A DNA stretch of 64,000 bases, taken from the NCBI GenBank assembly GCA_963732795.1, contig CAVTAV010000005.1:1-64000 (forward strand), given 5' to 3'. A program made the position numbers and the translations under genes. This DNA is from CAVTAV01 sp963732795 (GTDB lineage: Bacteria; Pseudomonadota; Alphaproteobacteria; CAVTAV01). Below the pieces are notes generated by a model. It was given only the letters and a program-made list of their open reading frames with translations. It was not told where the DNA came from and did no database searches. This document shows positions 10,158 to 19,146 of the stretch, piece after piece (position 1 is the stretch's first letter; each line of letters opens with the position of its first letter).

Positions 10158-11501
10158 CTAGAAGTGCCTGCCGGCCTTGGTCAGCGCCTCGGTGGCTTCG
10201 AGATCCTGCCTTAGGGTCCGCGTGCCCCAGATGTAATGGGCGGCGGCCCAGATGTTCACCAGGCCCGTGATGACCAGAGCATAGGCCAGGGCATCCTCGC
10301 CAAAGGTGGGCTTCAGGTGATCGCTGATCTCGCCCGTCAGCCACGGGCCGATGGTGTAGCCGATGATCGTCTGGACGAAGAGCAGGACCGAGGCCGCCAT
10401 GGCGCGCATCCGGACCGTCACAAGCGCCTGGGTCATCGCGAAGGACGGCCCGAAGAAGACGGAAGCCAGGATGAACATCAGGGAAAAGCTCGGAACCAGC
10501 ACCCAAAGGCTGGACGACAGATAGGACGAGAACTGAAACGGCACCATCGCGAAGGTCGCGATACCGGGAATCCAGAGGTACCAGCGCCGGTCGCCGGTCT
10601 TGATGCTCAGCCGGTCGGAGAGATAGCCGCCGAGAAAGGTGCCGATCACGCCGAGGCCGCTGAACAGCGCGAGCCAGGTACCGCCTTCGCCCGTCGTCAT
10701 GCCGTGGCTGCGCGCAAGGAACGGATTGTTGAAGGTGCTGCCGGCATACCAGACGAGGGAGTGCAGGCCGGCGGCCACACTCAAATGCCGGAACGCCTTG
10801 CGCTTCCAAAGGAGCTTGAAGACTTCCATGAAATGGGGCGTGTCGTCCGACGAGGCATGGGCGGGCCGCACGTCCGAATGGCCCCGGGGAAGCTCCCGGA
10901 CCGTGGTGAAGAGCAGGATCGCCAGAATGACACCGGGAATCCCGAACAGAATGAACGTCCATCGCCAGCCGATGAGATCGGCGCCCCGGCCGCCCACGAG
11001 ATTCGAAATCATCGTGCCCACCGGGACCGCCAGGGCATAGATCGACAGTGCCGTGCCGCGCTTTTGGGGCGGGAAATAGTCGGCGATGATCGAATGGGAC
11101 GGCGGGCTGCCGCCGGCCTCGCCGACGGACGTGCCGATGCGTCCGATGAACAGGACCGGCAGAGTGCGGGCCATGCCGCAGAGCGCAGTCATGGCGCTCC
11201 AGATGGCGATCGCGGCGGCGAGGACGTTGCGCCGGTTGGTCCGGTCCGCGAGTGCCGCGATGGGAATGCCGAGAAAGGAATAGAAGATCGCGAAGGCGAC
11301 CCCGTTCAAGACGCCGAGGGTCGTATCGTTGGTATGGAACGCCAAGCGGATGGGCTCGGCCAGAACGCCGACCAGACCGCGGTCGACGGCATTCAGGACG
11401 TATCCGACGAACAGGAGCGCAAGAACGTAGTTACGGTAGAACGGCGCAATTTCGCCGCCCGGGGCGCCATTGCCCGAAGGTGTCGCGTCGATTGTCGCCA
11501 A
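10158..11501 (-). CDS. MFS transporter, spinster-like
   Basis: This is a complete 447-residue major facilitator with about 12 membrane segments. The loop 2-3 motif is IAALADRTNRRNVLAAA. Helix 4-5 carries GRIGTSVGEAGGSPPSHSII, which together with helix 1 (GYVLNAVDRGLVGVL) is typical of the spinster-like subgroup found in aromatic and steroid degradation clusters. The start is a TTG at 11501, supported by a GGGGGG ribosome site 7 bases upstream. The gene converges on the quinoprotein gene 38 bases away. It is followed upstream on the same strand by a second TauD/TfdA dioxygenase, which suggests uptake or efflux of a pathway compound. Confidence 0.88.
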   Translation of the reverse strand: MATIDATPSGNGAPGGEIAPFYRNYVLALLFVGYVLNAVDRGLVGVLAEPIRLAFHTNDTTLGVLNGVAFAIFYSFLGIPIAALADRTNRRNVLAAAIAIWSAMTALCGMARTLPVLFIGRIGTSVGEAGGSPPSHSIIADYFPPQKRGTALSIYALAVPVGTMISNLVGGRGADLIGWRWTFILFGIPGVILAILLFTTVRELPRGHSDVRPAHASSDDTPHFMEVFKLLWKRKAFRHLSVAAGLHSLVWYAGSTFNNPFLARSHGMTTGEGGTWLALFSGLGVIGTFLGGYLSDRLSIKTGDRRWYLWIPGIATFAMVPFQFSSYLSSSLWVLVPSFSLMFILASVFFGPSFAMTQALVTVRMRAMAASVLLFVQTIIGYTIGPWLTGEISDHLKPTFGEDALAYALVITGLVNIWAAAHYIWGTRTLRQDLEATEALTKAGRHF

Positions 11502-11650
11502 AACGTATCCCCCCGTTTTGTCGGCTCCGTTGCCCGGAGCGGGTGATCCTCTGCACCATTTATTGTCGATTCCGACAGTCGCACACCTTGCCGGAAATTG
11601 GAACGCGGCCCGGCCGAGTCTTTTTCGATAGGGCTATTGCCGAGGCCCCC

Positions 11651-12559
11651 CTAGGCTTCGGCGTGGGCCGCCTTCCGAGCACTCGTCGAGGACCGGTCGG
11701 GGCCGGATTCGAGCATCCGCGTCGCGCGGAGGTCGCGCTTGTATTTGAAATAGGGGAAGGGCGTGCCGCGATGCATGGTGCAGCGGTTGTCCCAGATCAG
11801 GAGATCGCCGACCTGCCATTTGTGACTGTAGATGAATTGCGGCTGCATCGCGAACTGATAGAGCTCCTCCAGGAAGGTGCGGCCTTCCTCCTCCGGCCAG
11901 CCGACGATATGGGAGGCGTGACCGCCGATGAAGAGGCATTTGCGGCCGTTCTCCGAGAGGCGAACCAGCGGATGATGGACCGGCGGCATCGCCGCTTCCA
12001 TTTCCGGGGTGATGTCCTTCAACCCACCGCGCCGCCGGGAATGCCAGATATAGTGTTCGACGGTGAGCCCCTCGCATTTCTCCTTCATTTCGGGCGAGAG
12101 GGCGTCATAGACGGCCCGCATGTCGATGAATTCCGTGTTGCCGCCTTCGGGCGGCACGGTATGGCCCATCAACAGCGACCATTTGGTCGGCAGGTCGTTA
12201 TAGGAGCTGTCGGAATGGAACAGCTCGTTGCCCTTGTTGAAGGTGGCGCGCGGCGAATTCGGGGCGACGATCTCGCCCTTCTCGTCGAGATTCGAGGCGT
12301 CGTACATTTCGGGATGGACCCGGCCGCCCTTGTGGCTCTTGGTGCCCAGATCCGGCATCAGCTCCAGCGGCCCGAAGGCGCGGGTGAAGCGGATGTGCTG
12401 CTCGTCGGTGATCGTCTGATTGCGGATCACCAGCACGGCGTATTTCGCCATCGCGTCGTTGACGATCTTGACCAACTCGGGCGATGGCGGCTCTCTCAAA
12501 TCCGCGCCGAGCAGTTCCGCGCCGAAGATGGGATGAAGAGGGGTGAGGGTGTACGTCAT
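11651..12559 (-). CDS. TauD/TfdA family dioxygenase
   Basis: This is a second Fe(II)/2-oxoglutarate dioxygenase of 302 residues, uninterrupted. The iron site is His115-x-Asp117 in ELFHSDSSYN with a distal His in CTMHRGTPF; the 2-oxoglutarate Arg is in DLRATRM. It resembles 2,4-D/alpha-ketoglutarate dioxygenase-type TfdA proteins more than the enzyme at 1546. The start at 12559 (MTYTLTPLHP) has a GAGGT ribosome site; a longer frame to 12613 is not needed. With the carrier at 10158 it probably forms a two-gene operon. The two dioxygenases flank the quinoprotein, TonB and ThDP genes, so one catabolic pathway is plausible. The substrate is unknown. Confidence 0.88.
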   Translation of the reverse strand: MTYTLTPLHPIFGAELLGADLREPPSPELVKIVNDAMAKYAVLVIRNQTITDEQHIRFTRAFGPLELMPDLGTKSHKGGRVHPEMYDASNLDEKGEIVAPNSPRATFNKGNELFHSDSSYNDLPTKWSLLMGHTVPPEGGNTEFIDMRAVYDALSPEMKEKCEGLTVEHYIWHSRRRGGLKDITPEMEAAMPPVHHPLVRLSENGRKCLFIGGHASHIVGWPEEEGRTFLEELYQFAMQPQFIYSHKWQVGDLLIWDNRCTMHRGTPFPYFKYKRDLRATRMLESGPDRSSTSARKAAHAEA

Positions 12560-12673
12560 TGGGATACCTCGACACTTAGGCCTGTTCGGGCTCGTTGGGC
12601 TGCGTTTTTGCATGTTATATGGCGCTAGCTTCCAAGCTGGGCAAACAACAGGTCTATGATTCGAGTCAACACG

Positions 12674-14025
12674 TTACTCCGCCGCCGAGCGCGCCGGGGC
12701 CGTGAGCCAGGCGTCGAGCGCCTTTCGAGCGCGAGCGGTGTAGGCCTTCTTACGGTCGGCGCGGCGAATGCGGTCATCCATCGGCGGAAACAGGCCGAAA
12801 TTCACGTTCATCGGTTGAAACGTCTCGGCATCGGCACCGCCGGTGATATGATTCAGAAGCGCGCCGAGGGCCGTCTCGGCCGGCGGAGCCATGAAAGCTT
12901 CGCCGCGCGCTTCGGCCGCCACCATCCGTCCCGCCAGAAGCCCGATCGCCGCGCTCTCGACATAGCCTTCGACGCCCGTCACCTGACCGGCGAAGCGGAT
13001 ATGCGGCGCGGATTTGAGCCTCAGCGACCCATCCAACAGGCGCGGGCTGTTCAGGAAGGTATTGCGGTGAAGCCCGCCGAGCCGGGCGAACTCGGCCTTC
13101 TCCAATCCCGGAATCATGCGGAAAATCCGCACCTGCTCGCCATGCTTCAGCTTGGTCTGGAAGCCGACCATGTTGTAGAGCGTGCCGAGCGCGTTGTCCT
13201 GGCGAAGCTGGACGACCGCATAGGGCTTGTCCGGCGAATGGGGATTGGTGAGGCCGACCGGCTTCAATGGGCCGTAGGCGAGGGTCTTCACACCGCGCTC
13301 CGCCATCACCTCGATCGGCAGGCAGCCCTCGAAATAGGGCGTGCCGGCCTCCCATTCCTTGAACGACGTCTTGTCGCCGGCCAGAAGCTCCGCGATGAAG
13401 CGCTCATATTCCTCGCGGGTCATCGGGCAGTTGATGTAATCGGCCCCGTCGCCCTTGTCGTAGCGCGACTGGAACCACGCCTTGGAGAAGTCGATCGTCT
13501 CCTTGTAGACGATCGGCGCGATGGCATCGAAGAAGGCGAGGGCGTCCTCGCCGGTCGCGCGCAAGATGTCCTTCGACAGGGATTCCGACGTCAGCGGCCC
13601 GGTCGCGACGACCACGGAGCCCCAATCCGGGCCGGGCAGCGGCGGTGATCTCGCCCCGCTCAATGGTGACCAGCGGATCGGCCTCGAGCGCCGCCGTCAC
13701 CGCGCCCGCAAAGCCCTCGCGATCGACGGCCAGCGCCCCGCCGGCGGGCACCCGATGGGTATCGGCCGAGCCAAGGATCAGGGAGCTCGAGCCGGCGCAT
13801 CTCGGCATGGAGAAGACCGACGGCATTGCTTTCGGCATCGTCCGAGCGGAACGAATTCGAGCAGACGAGCTCGGCAAAATCGCCGGTCTGATGAGCATCG
13901 GTGGGCCGCTCGGGTCGCATCTCGTGAAGCGTTACGGCGATGCCCGCCCGCGCGATCTGCCACGCCGCCTCGCTCCCCGCGAGCCCGCCGCCGATGACGT
14001 GAATGCCGGTCTTTTCCTGGGTCAT
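12674..14025 (-). CDS. trmFO: Methylenetetrahydrofolate--tRNA-(uracil-5-)-methyltransferase TrmFO, frameshifted
   Basis: TrmFO makes m5U54 in the tRNA T loop using methylene-THF and FADH2. The N terminus carries the dinucleotide-binding motif VIGGGLAGSEAAWQIA followed by HEMRP and FAELVCSNSFRSDD, which are diagnostic. The C-terminal part has TREEYERFIAEL, YFEGCLPIEVMAERG and RIFRMIPGLEKAEFARLGG. Total length is about 450 residues, as usual. The frame is broken between 13640 and 13790, where at least two small indels separate the halves. A single-copy tRNA modification gene is unlikely to be dead here, so this supports assembly error. It runs opposite to the PleD-like gene. Confidence 0.93.
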
Positions 14026-14141
14026 GGGCCGATCTAGCGCCGTCGGGCGAAGCCTGTCAATCCGACCGGGGCAATCGAGGTCAATGGATTCTTAATAGCG
14101 TGTCCCTAAGCTCTATTCTTCGACCATAAGGGATTCAACAG

Positions 14142-15497
14142 ATGTCCTGTACGGCAAGAGTCCTCGTCTATACGTCGGGTGGCGCGCAGCATAGCGATAT
14201 CGCGCCGACGCTCGCGGCCAACGGCTTCGAAGCCCGCTTCGTCGAGCCGGCCAATGACCGGTTCGACCCGGACGATACCGACGTCGTCATCATCGACTGC
14301 CAGGATTTCAAAGCGGACGGGAACCGGACGGCCATCGGCTTGACTCAGACGGTCAAGGCCCAGAAGCGGTCCAGACCCATCCCGGTGATCGTGATCGACA
14401 GCGCCGACGATGGCGGCCGTCAGGTCAAGGTTCTCTCGGCTGGGGCCGACGAATATATCGCGCGGCCGTTCCTCGAATGTCAGCTTCTCGGAAGGCTCGG
14501 CTGCCATCTCCGCCTCGCCACCATGCGCGAGGAGCTGGTGCGGCGCGCGGCGACGGCCCGGAAGTTCGGCATCGAGCAGGAAACCATCGATCGGCCGGAC
14601 GAGTTTCAGGGCATCGTGCAGCTTCTCGTCGTGGGCGGTCGCGGTGACTCGTTCTCCTCGATGGAAGCGGCCATGGGCGTGGACACCGATTTCACCTTCG
14701 CCTGGTCGAGCCAGACGGCGCTCGATTATCTCGACCGCCGGGTGTTCGATGCGGTTCTCATCGACATGGATTCCCAGGACGGCGAGCCGCTGAGCCTGTG
14801 CAGCCGGATCCGCGCCTATCCGAGTCTCTCGACCCTGCCGATCCTCGTCTTCGGCGACCGGCTCGGTTTCAACGACCCGGCCGAGCCGTTCCGCGCCGGC
14901 GCCGACGACGTGCTCTACCGGCCGCTCGGCGACGACGAGCTAAAGACGCGGATCCGCGCGCTCGTGACCCATCAGCGCTATCGCCGCGCGCTCCACCGGG
15001 TCTATAGCGAGGCGCGCCATCAGATCATCAGCGACAGTCTCACTGGCCTCTACAGTCACGGCTATCTCATGGAGCATCTCGGCGACGAGATCGCTTATGC
15101 GCGCGAGCACGACCGCAATCTCTCGCTCGCGATGTTCGACATCCACCAGATGCGGACGATCAATCGGCAATACGGCTACGCCGTCGGCGACAAGGTGATT
15201 CGCCAGGTTGGCGGCCTGATGAGCCGGCTGGTGCGCGGCGAGGACCTGACGGCGCGTTATGCCGGCGAGGAGTTCTGCGTCGTCCTGCCCGATACCGGCG
15301 AGCGCTCCGGCGGGCTGGTGGTCTCGCGGCTCTTGAATATCGTCAATGTCACGGAATTCGCGGGCGCGGAGCCGCACGAGCCCTGCGCGGTCCGGCTCAA
15401 AGGGCGTGCGATCCAGATGACCGGGGCCGACACGCCGGAATCCATGATCGAGCGGGCCCGCAACGCCCTTGGGGTGTCGGGCGTATCGCCGCGCTGA
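14142..15497 (+). CDS. PleD-like protein: two degenerate receiver domains plus GGDEF
   Basis: This 451-residue protein has the PleD architecture: receiver (about 5-120), receiver (155-285) and GGDEF diguanylate cyclase domain (290-451). The cyclase signature is AGEEF within RYAGEEFCVVLPD. An RGED inhibitory-site motif lies exactly five residues before it, as in product-inhibited cyclases. Both receivers keep an aspartate at the end of strand 3 (VVIIDCQ and VLIDMDS) but lack the acidic pair after strand 1 (RVLVYTSG and LLVVGGRG), and the switch Lys is Arg in both (ARPF and YRPL). Conventional phosphorylation is therefore doubtful. The predicted role is c-di-GMP synthesis. The reading frame is intact. 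Confidence 0.9.
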   Translation: MSCTARVLVYTSGGAQHSDIAPTLAANGFEARFVEPANDRFDPDDTDVVIIDCQDFKADGNRTAIGLTQTVKAQKRSRPIPVIVIDSADDGGRQVKVLSAGADEYIARPFLECQLLGRLGCHLRLATMREELVRRAATARKFGIEQETIDRPDEFQGIVQLLVVGGRGDSFSSMEAAMGVDTDFTFAWSSQTALDYLDRRVFDAVLIDMDSQDGEPLSLCSRIRAYPSLSTLPILVFGDRLGFNDPAEPFRAGADDVLYRPLGDDELKTRIRALVTHQRYRRALHRVYSEARHQIISDSLTGLYSHGYLMEHLGDEIAYAREHDRNLSLAMFDIHQMRTINRQYGYAVGDKVIRQVGGLMSRLVRGEDLTARYAGEEFCVVLPDTGERSGGLVVSRLLNIVNVTEFAGAEPHEPCAVRLKGRAIQMTGADTPESMIERARNALGVSGVSPR

Positions 15498-15650
15498 GCG
15501 CCTTACGCCTCCCGCTCGCAGACGTTCGCGGCACATGCCGGTGGACGCTGATGGCCAAGCGAATTATGATGGAAGCCTTGATTTCGCCTATCGCGCCGAG
15601 TGTCGGGCGCGATCATGGGGGGCGGATTCGGCAGCGAAGAGTGGGGCGAC

Positions 15651-16540
15651 GTGTCGGTGGGAAATTCTCTGATTCGGTCGATCGGATGTCTCTCGCTGCT
15701 GGTTATGCTGACCGCATTCGGTCTGGGATCGCCGCATCCCGCCGCCGCCCAAGAGCGCGGTTCTTGCCTCTCGCAAGCCCGCGTCCGCCAGAAACCATTC
15801 CCTCGACGGAGAAGGACGATCCGGCCGCAGCCGAGGAGGCGCGCGTCCGGCCCAAGCTCTTGAAGGAGCTTCACGCAAAGGGATTTCGAATACGGCGCGC
15901 CCATCCTGATTCGCATCTTCAAGGTCAATCAGCAGCTCGAGGTCTGGCTTCTGAAGGGCTATCAGTACGAGCTGTTCCACACCTATTCGATCTGCAATTT
16001 TTCCGGAAAGCTCGGTCCCAAGGTGAAGGAGGGCGACCTACAGGCTCCCGAGGGCTTCTACTTCGTCGGGCTCGACCAGCTCAATCCGAACAGCGACTTT
16101 CACTTGTCGTTCGATCTCGGCTTTCCCAACGCCTACGACCGCCTTCATCGGCGGACGGGCAGCCACCTGATGATCCATGGCGGCTGCATCTCGACCGGCT
16201 GCTATGCCATGACCGACGAGGGAATCACCGAAATCTATACGCTGGCGGCCGGCGGCGCTGAAGGCCGGGCAGAGCCTGTTCGAAGTTCACATCTTTCCGT
16301 TCCGCATGACGCCCGCCAATATGGCGGCCCATGCCAGGAGCCGTTGGGCCCATTTTTGGGCCAATCTCGAAGAGGGTTATGACTATTTCGAGCGCTATCC
16401 GTCGTCCGCCGATCATTTCCAGCAACGGCAAGGACTATACCTTCGGGCCGATCATGTCGGCGGCCTCGACGACGCCGCGTCTTCGTTGGCCCAGAATTGC
16501 GACCGGTGCTAAAGGCCGGCGGATAGCGATCCTCCCGTGA
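15651..16540 (+). CDS. Murein L,D-transpeptidase, YafK family, frameshifted
   Basis: This is a YkuD-fold L,D-transpeptidase related to YafK/DpaA, acting on peptidoglycan in the periplasm. A signal peptide with core LSLLVMLTAFGLG ends near PAAAQ. The catalytic segment reads SHLMIHGGCISTGCYAMT, with the catalytic Cys in STGC. KELHAKGFEYGAPILIRIFK and GFYFVGLDQLNPNSDFHLSF are family-typical. At least five indels spread the protein over three frames. The GTG at 15651 is a tentative start. The last frame ends ILP at 16538-16540, where TGATG overlaps the start of the next gene, which supports this stop and suggests coupled expression. Confidence 0.82.
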
Positions 16541-18212
16541 TGCGAATTCTTGGAGCCGTGTGTTTCGCGGCCATGATGTCGGCCGGTTCGGCTCGTCGCC
16601 GCGGAGAAGGCGAAGGATCAGGGCGCCGCCGCAGCCTGCGCCGGAGCCGATCGTGCTGAGCCGCAGCCTGTCCGGGGATCCCGGTACCCTCGATCCGCAG
16701 CGCGCCGAGACGGTGGCGGAGGCGAGCGTGGTCGGCGACATGTTCGTCGGCCTCGTGACCGACGACGCCGGGGGCCGTCCTGTGCCGGGCTGCGCCGAAA
16801 GCTGGACCGTCTCGCCCGACGGCCTCACCTATACCTTCAAGCTCCGCGACGGCCTCACCTGGTCGGACGGCATGCCGCTGACGTCCGCCGATTTCGTCTA
16901 TTCCTTCCGCCGCGCGCTCGATCCGGCCACCGCCGCGCCTCAAGCGGGGTTGCTGTTCGTCATCCGCAACGCCGAGCCGGTCAACAAGGGCGAGATGCCG
17001 CCGGAGATGCTGGGCGTGACCGCCGTCGATCCCCAGACTGTCCAGATCGCCTTGAATGCGCCGGCGCCCTATCTCCTGGAGATCCTCGCCAATCCGATCG
17101 CCTATCCGGTGCCGTCCCAAGTCGTGAATACGGCGGGGCGGAACTGGGTGAAACCGGGGACGATGGTCGTCAATGGGCCGTTCAAGCTGGTCTCGCGGGT
17201 GCCCGGCGGGCCGATCCGGCTCGAACGCAATCCGTCCTTCTACGATGCCGATACTATTCGCCTGGACGACGTGATCTATGTCCCGGCCGGCGCGGACGGC
17301 GCGGCGGTGAACCAGTTCCGCGCGGGCGACCTGGACATCGTCAGCCATGTGCCGATGACGCGGCTCGGCTGGCTTCGCGAGAACCTGCCCCAGGATTTGC
17401 ATACGGCCCCCTATCTCGCGGTCTACTACCTGGTGCTGAACAACGGCCGCCCGCCGCTCGACGACGCCAATCTCCGGCTCGCTCTGTCTTATGCGATCGA
17501 CCGCAAGACCCTGGCCTCGAAGCTCCTGGATACCGGAGCCGTGGCGGCCGATGGGCTGGTGCCGCCGGGCACCGCGAATTATGCCGCGCCCTATGAGCCG
17601 GACTACGCCAAGCTTCCGATGGCCGAACGGCTCAAGAAGGCGCGGATACTGATCCAACAGGCGGGATACGGCCCGAACCGGCCGCTCGAAATCACCATCC
17701 GCTATGTCACCGGCGACGAGCGCGAGAAGGTGGCGGTGGCCATCGCCTCGATGTGGCGGCGGGCCGGCGTGGTGACGAAGTTCCAGAATGCCGAGGCAAA
17801 GGTCAATTTCAGCGCCGTCCGGGCGGGCGACTTCACCGTCGCCTATGAAGGCTGGCAGGCCGATTACAACGACGCCGGCGATTTCCTCTATCTCTTGCGC
17901 ACCGGCTCGAACAACGCCAACACGTCGCGCTATTCCAATCCCGCCTTCGACAAGCTGATGCAGCAGGCCGATCGGGCCGTCAACGCCGCCGACCGCGCCT
18001 CGCTCCTCAAACAGGCCGAGGCGCTGGCCATGAAGGACCAGCCGGTCATCCCGCTGTTCTACCTGATCTCGGCCAATCTGGTGGCGGATTATGTCCAGGG
18101 CTGGAAGGACAATCCCCTCGACATCCACCGCTCCCGCTATCTCTGGCTCGACATGCCGTCGGACGACACGCCGGACCAGGACACGCCCGAACCGCCCCAG
18201 GACGGCGGGTGA
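16540..18212 (+). CDS. Peptide/oligopeptide ABC transporter substrate-binding protein (family 5)
   Basis: This is an OppA-like extracellular solute-binding protein of about 550 residues, periplasmic. It shows GDPGTLDPQRAETVAEA, the family segment GLTYTFKLRDGLTWSDG, DFVYSFRRALDP, NGPFKLVSR and LRLALSYAIDRKTL in order. The signal peptide begins MRILGAVCFAAMMSAGS at ATG 16540, overlapping the stop of the L,D-transpeptidase. One indel near 16600-16660 shifts from that frame into the main one. No permease or ATPase genes are nearby, so it may serve a transporter elsewhere. Pairing with a peptidoglycan enzyme suggests murein-peptide recycling, which is inference. Confidence 0.87.
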
Positions 18213-18282
18213 GGTGGTGATGCATTGCGCTCGGGAAAGGGGAGGGTATCATGGCTGCAGCCATCTGAAATCCGAATGGATC

Positions 18283-18714
18283 ATGGACGTGAAGGCGGAG
18301 GTCGCTCCGCCGATCGAGATCGCGGACGGCCCCATGGGCCTGCGGCGGATCATCCCGATCGGCGGTGGGACGTTCGAGGGCCCCAAGCTCAAGGGCCGTG
18401 TCGTCCCCGGCGGCGCGGACTATCAGTTCATCCGCAAGGACGACGTCATCATCCTGGAAGCCAAATATTTGCTCGAAACCGATGACGGCGTGACCATCGC
18501 GGTGACCAACCGCGGGATGCGCCATGCCGCGCCCGAGGTTCTGCGCCGGCTGACGGCGGGCGAGACCGTGCCGCCGGAGGACTATTACTTCCGCGCCGCG
18601 CCGGAATTCGAAGCGCCGCAAGGCCGCTACGACTGGCTCAACAAAGCGCTGTTCATGAGCACCGGCGAGCGTTATGCCGACGGCGTCGTGATTCATATCC
18701 ACCGCATTCTTTAG
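18283..18714 (+). CDS. DUF3237 family protein
   Basis: This is a 143-residue soluble protein of the DUF3237 family, a small beta-barrel-like group of unknown function. Family-typical segments are IPIGGGTFEGPKLKGRVVPG, DYQFIRKDDVIILEAKYLLE and FRAAPEFEAPQGRYDWLNKA. ATG 18283 is the first in-frame start with family similarity, but its ribosome site is weak. An ATG at 18251 has the strong site AGGGGAGGG but reaches a stop after five codons, so an indel may hide the true start there. It lies 70 bases after the solute-binding protein and 6 bases before a DUF1491 gene, probably in one operon. Confidence 0.8.
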   Translation: MDVKAEVAPPIEIADGPMGLRRIIPIGGGTFEGPKLKGRVVPGGADYQFIRKDDVIILEAKYLLETDDGVTIAVTNRGMRHAAPEVLRRLTAGETVPPEDYYFRAAPEFEAPQGRYDWLNKALFMSTGERYADGVVIHIHRIL

Positions 18715-18720
18715 CGCTCG

Positions 18721-19060
18721 ATGGCGATCGATCGCCTTAAGACGTCGCTCTGGGTTCAGGCCCAGGTGCGTCTCTGCGATATCAGGGCGATCCCGATCGC
18801 GATCATGAAGCGCGGCGATCCCGACGCCGGCACGATCGTTCTCAAGATCGCGCCGGCCGGATCGCACCTGCGAGGTCTTCAACCAGGTCCGCGACATGGA
18901 CGGCGAGATGAAATGGATGCGCGCGAGCGGGCCGCAACCAGTCCCCGAATCCGAGGCCGATCCCGTGATAGAGCGCCAGCGAAAGCGCGACCCCGACCTC
19001 TGGGTCATCGAGATAGACGATCCGCAAGGGCGCTACGAGCTCGACGCACCGATCATTTGA
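18721..19060 (+). CDS. DUF1491 family protein, frameshifted
   Basis: This is a protein of about 112 residues of the alphaproteobacterial DUF1491 family, function unknown. The N terminus reads RLKTSLWVQAQVRLCD then MKRGDPDAGTIVLKI. The C terminus, in other frames, reads CEVFNQVRDMDGEMKWMRA, SEADPVIERQRKRDPDLWV and IEIDDPQGRYEL, as in the family. At least two indels around 18855-18880 and 18890-18900 break it. The stop TGA is at 19058-19060. It is cytoplasmic by prediction, with no signal or membrane segment. Confidence 0.75.
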
Positions 19061-19146
19061 CGCTTGCGCGGCTTGCGTCCGCGGGCAGTTTCCACTACAT
19101 CCTGGCGCCTGCCGATCCCGCCCCGATCCGACCCTGAAGAGCGCCG

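Noticed and set aside
8650..10962. A 770-codon open frame on the minus strand
   Set aside because: It lies antisense to the quinoprotein and spans into the MFS gene; its translation is Arg/Asp/His-rich without family motifs, typical of GC-rich shadow frames.
16509..18128. A 539-codon minus-strand frame
   Set aside because: Antisense to the solute-binding protein, no recognisable domain, compositionally a shadow.
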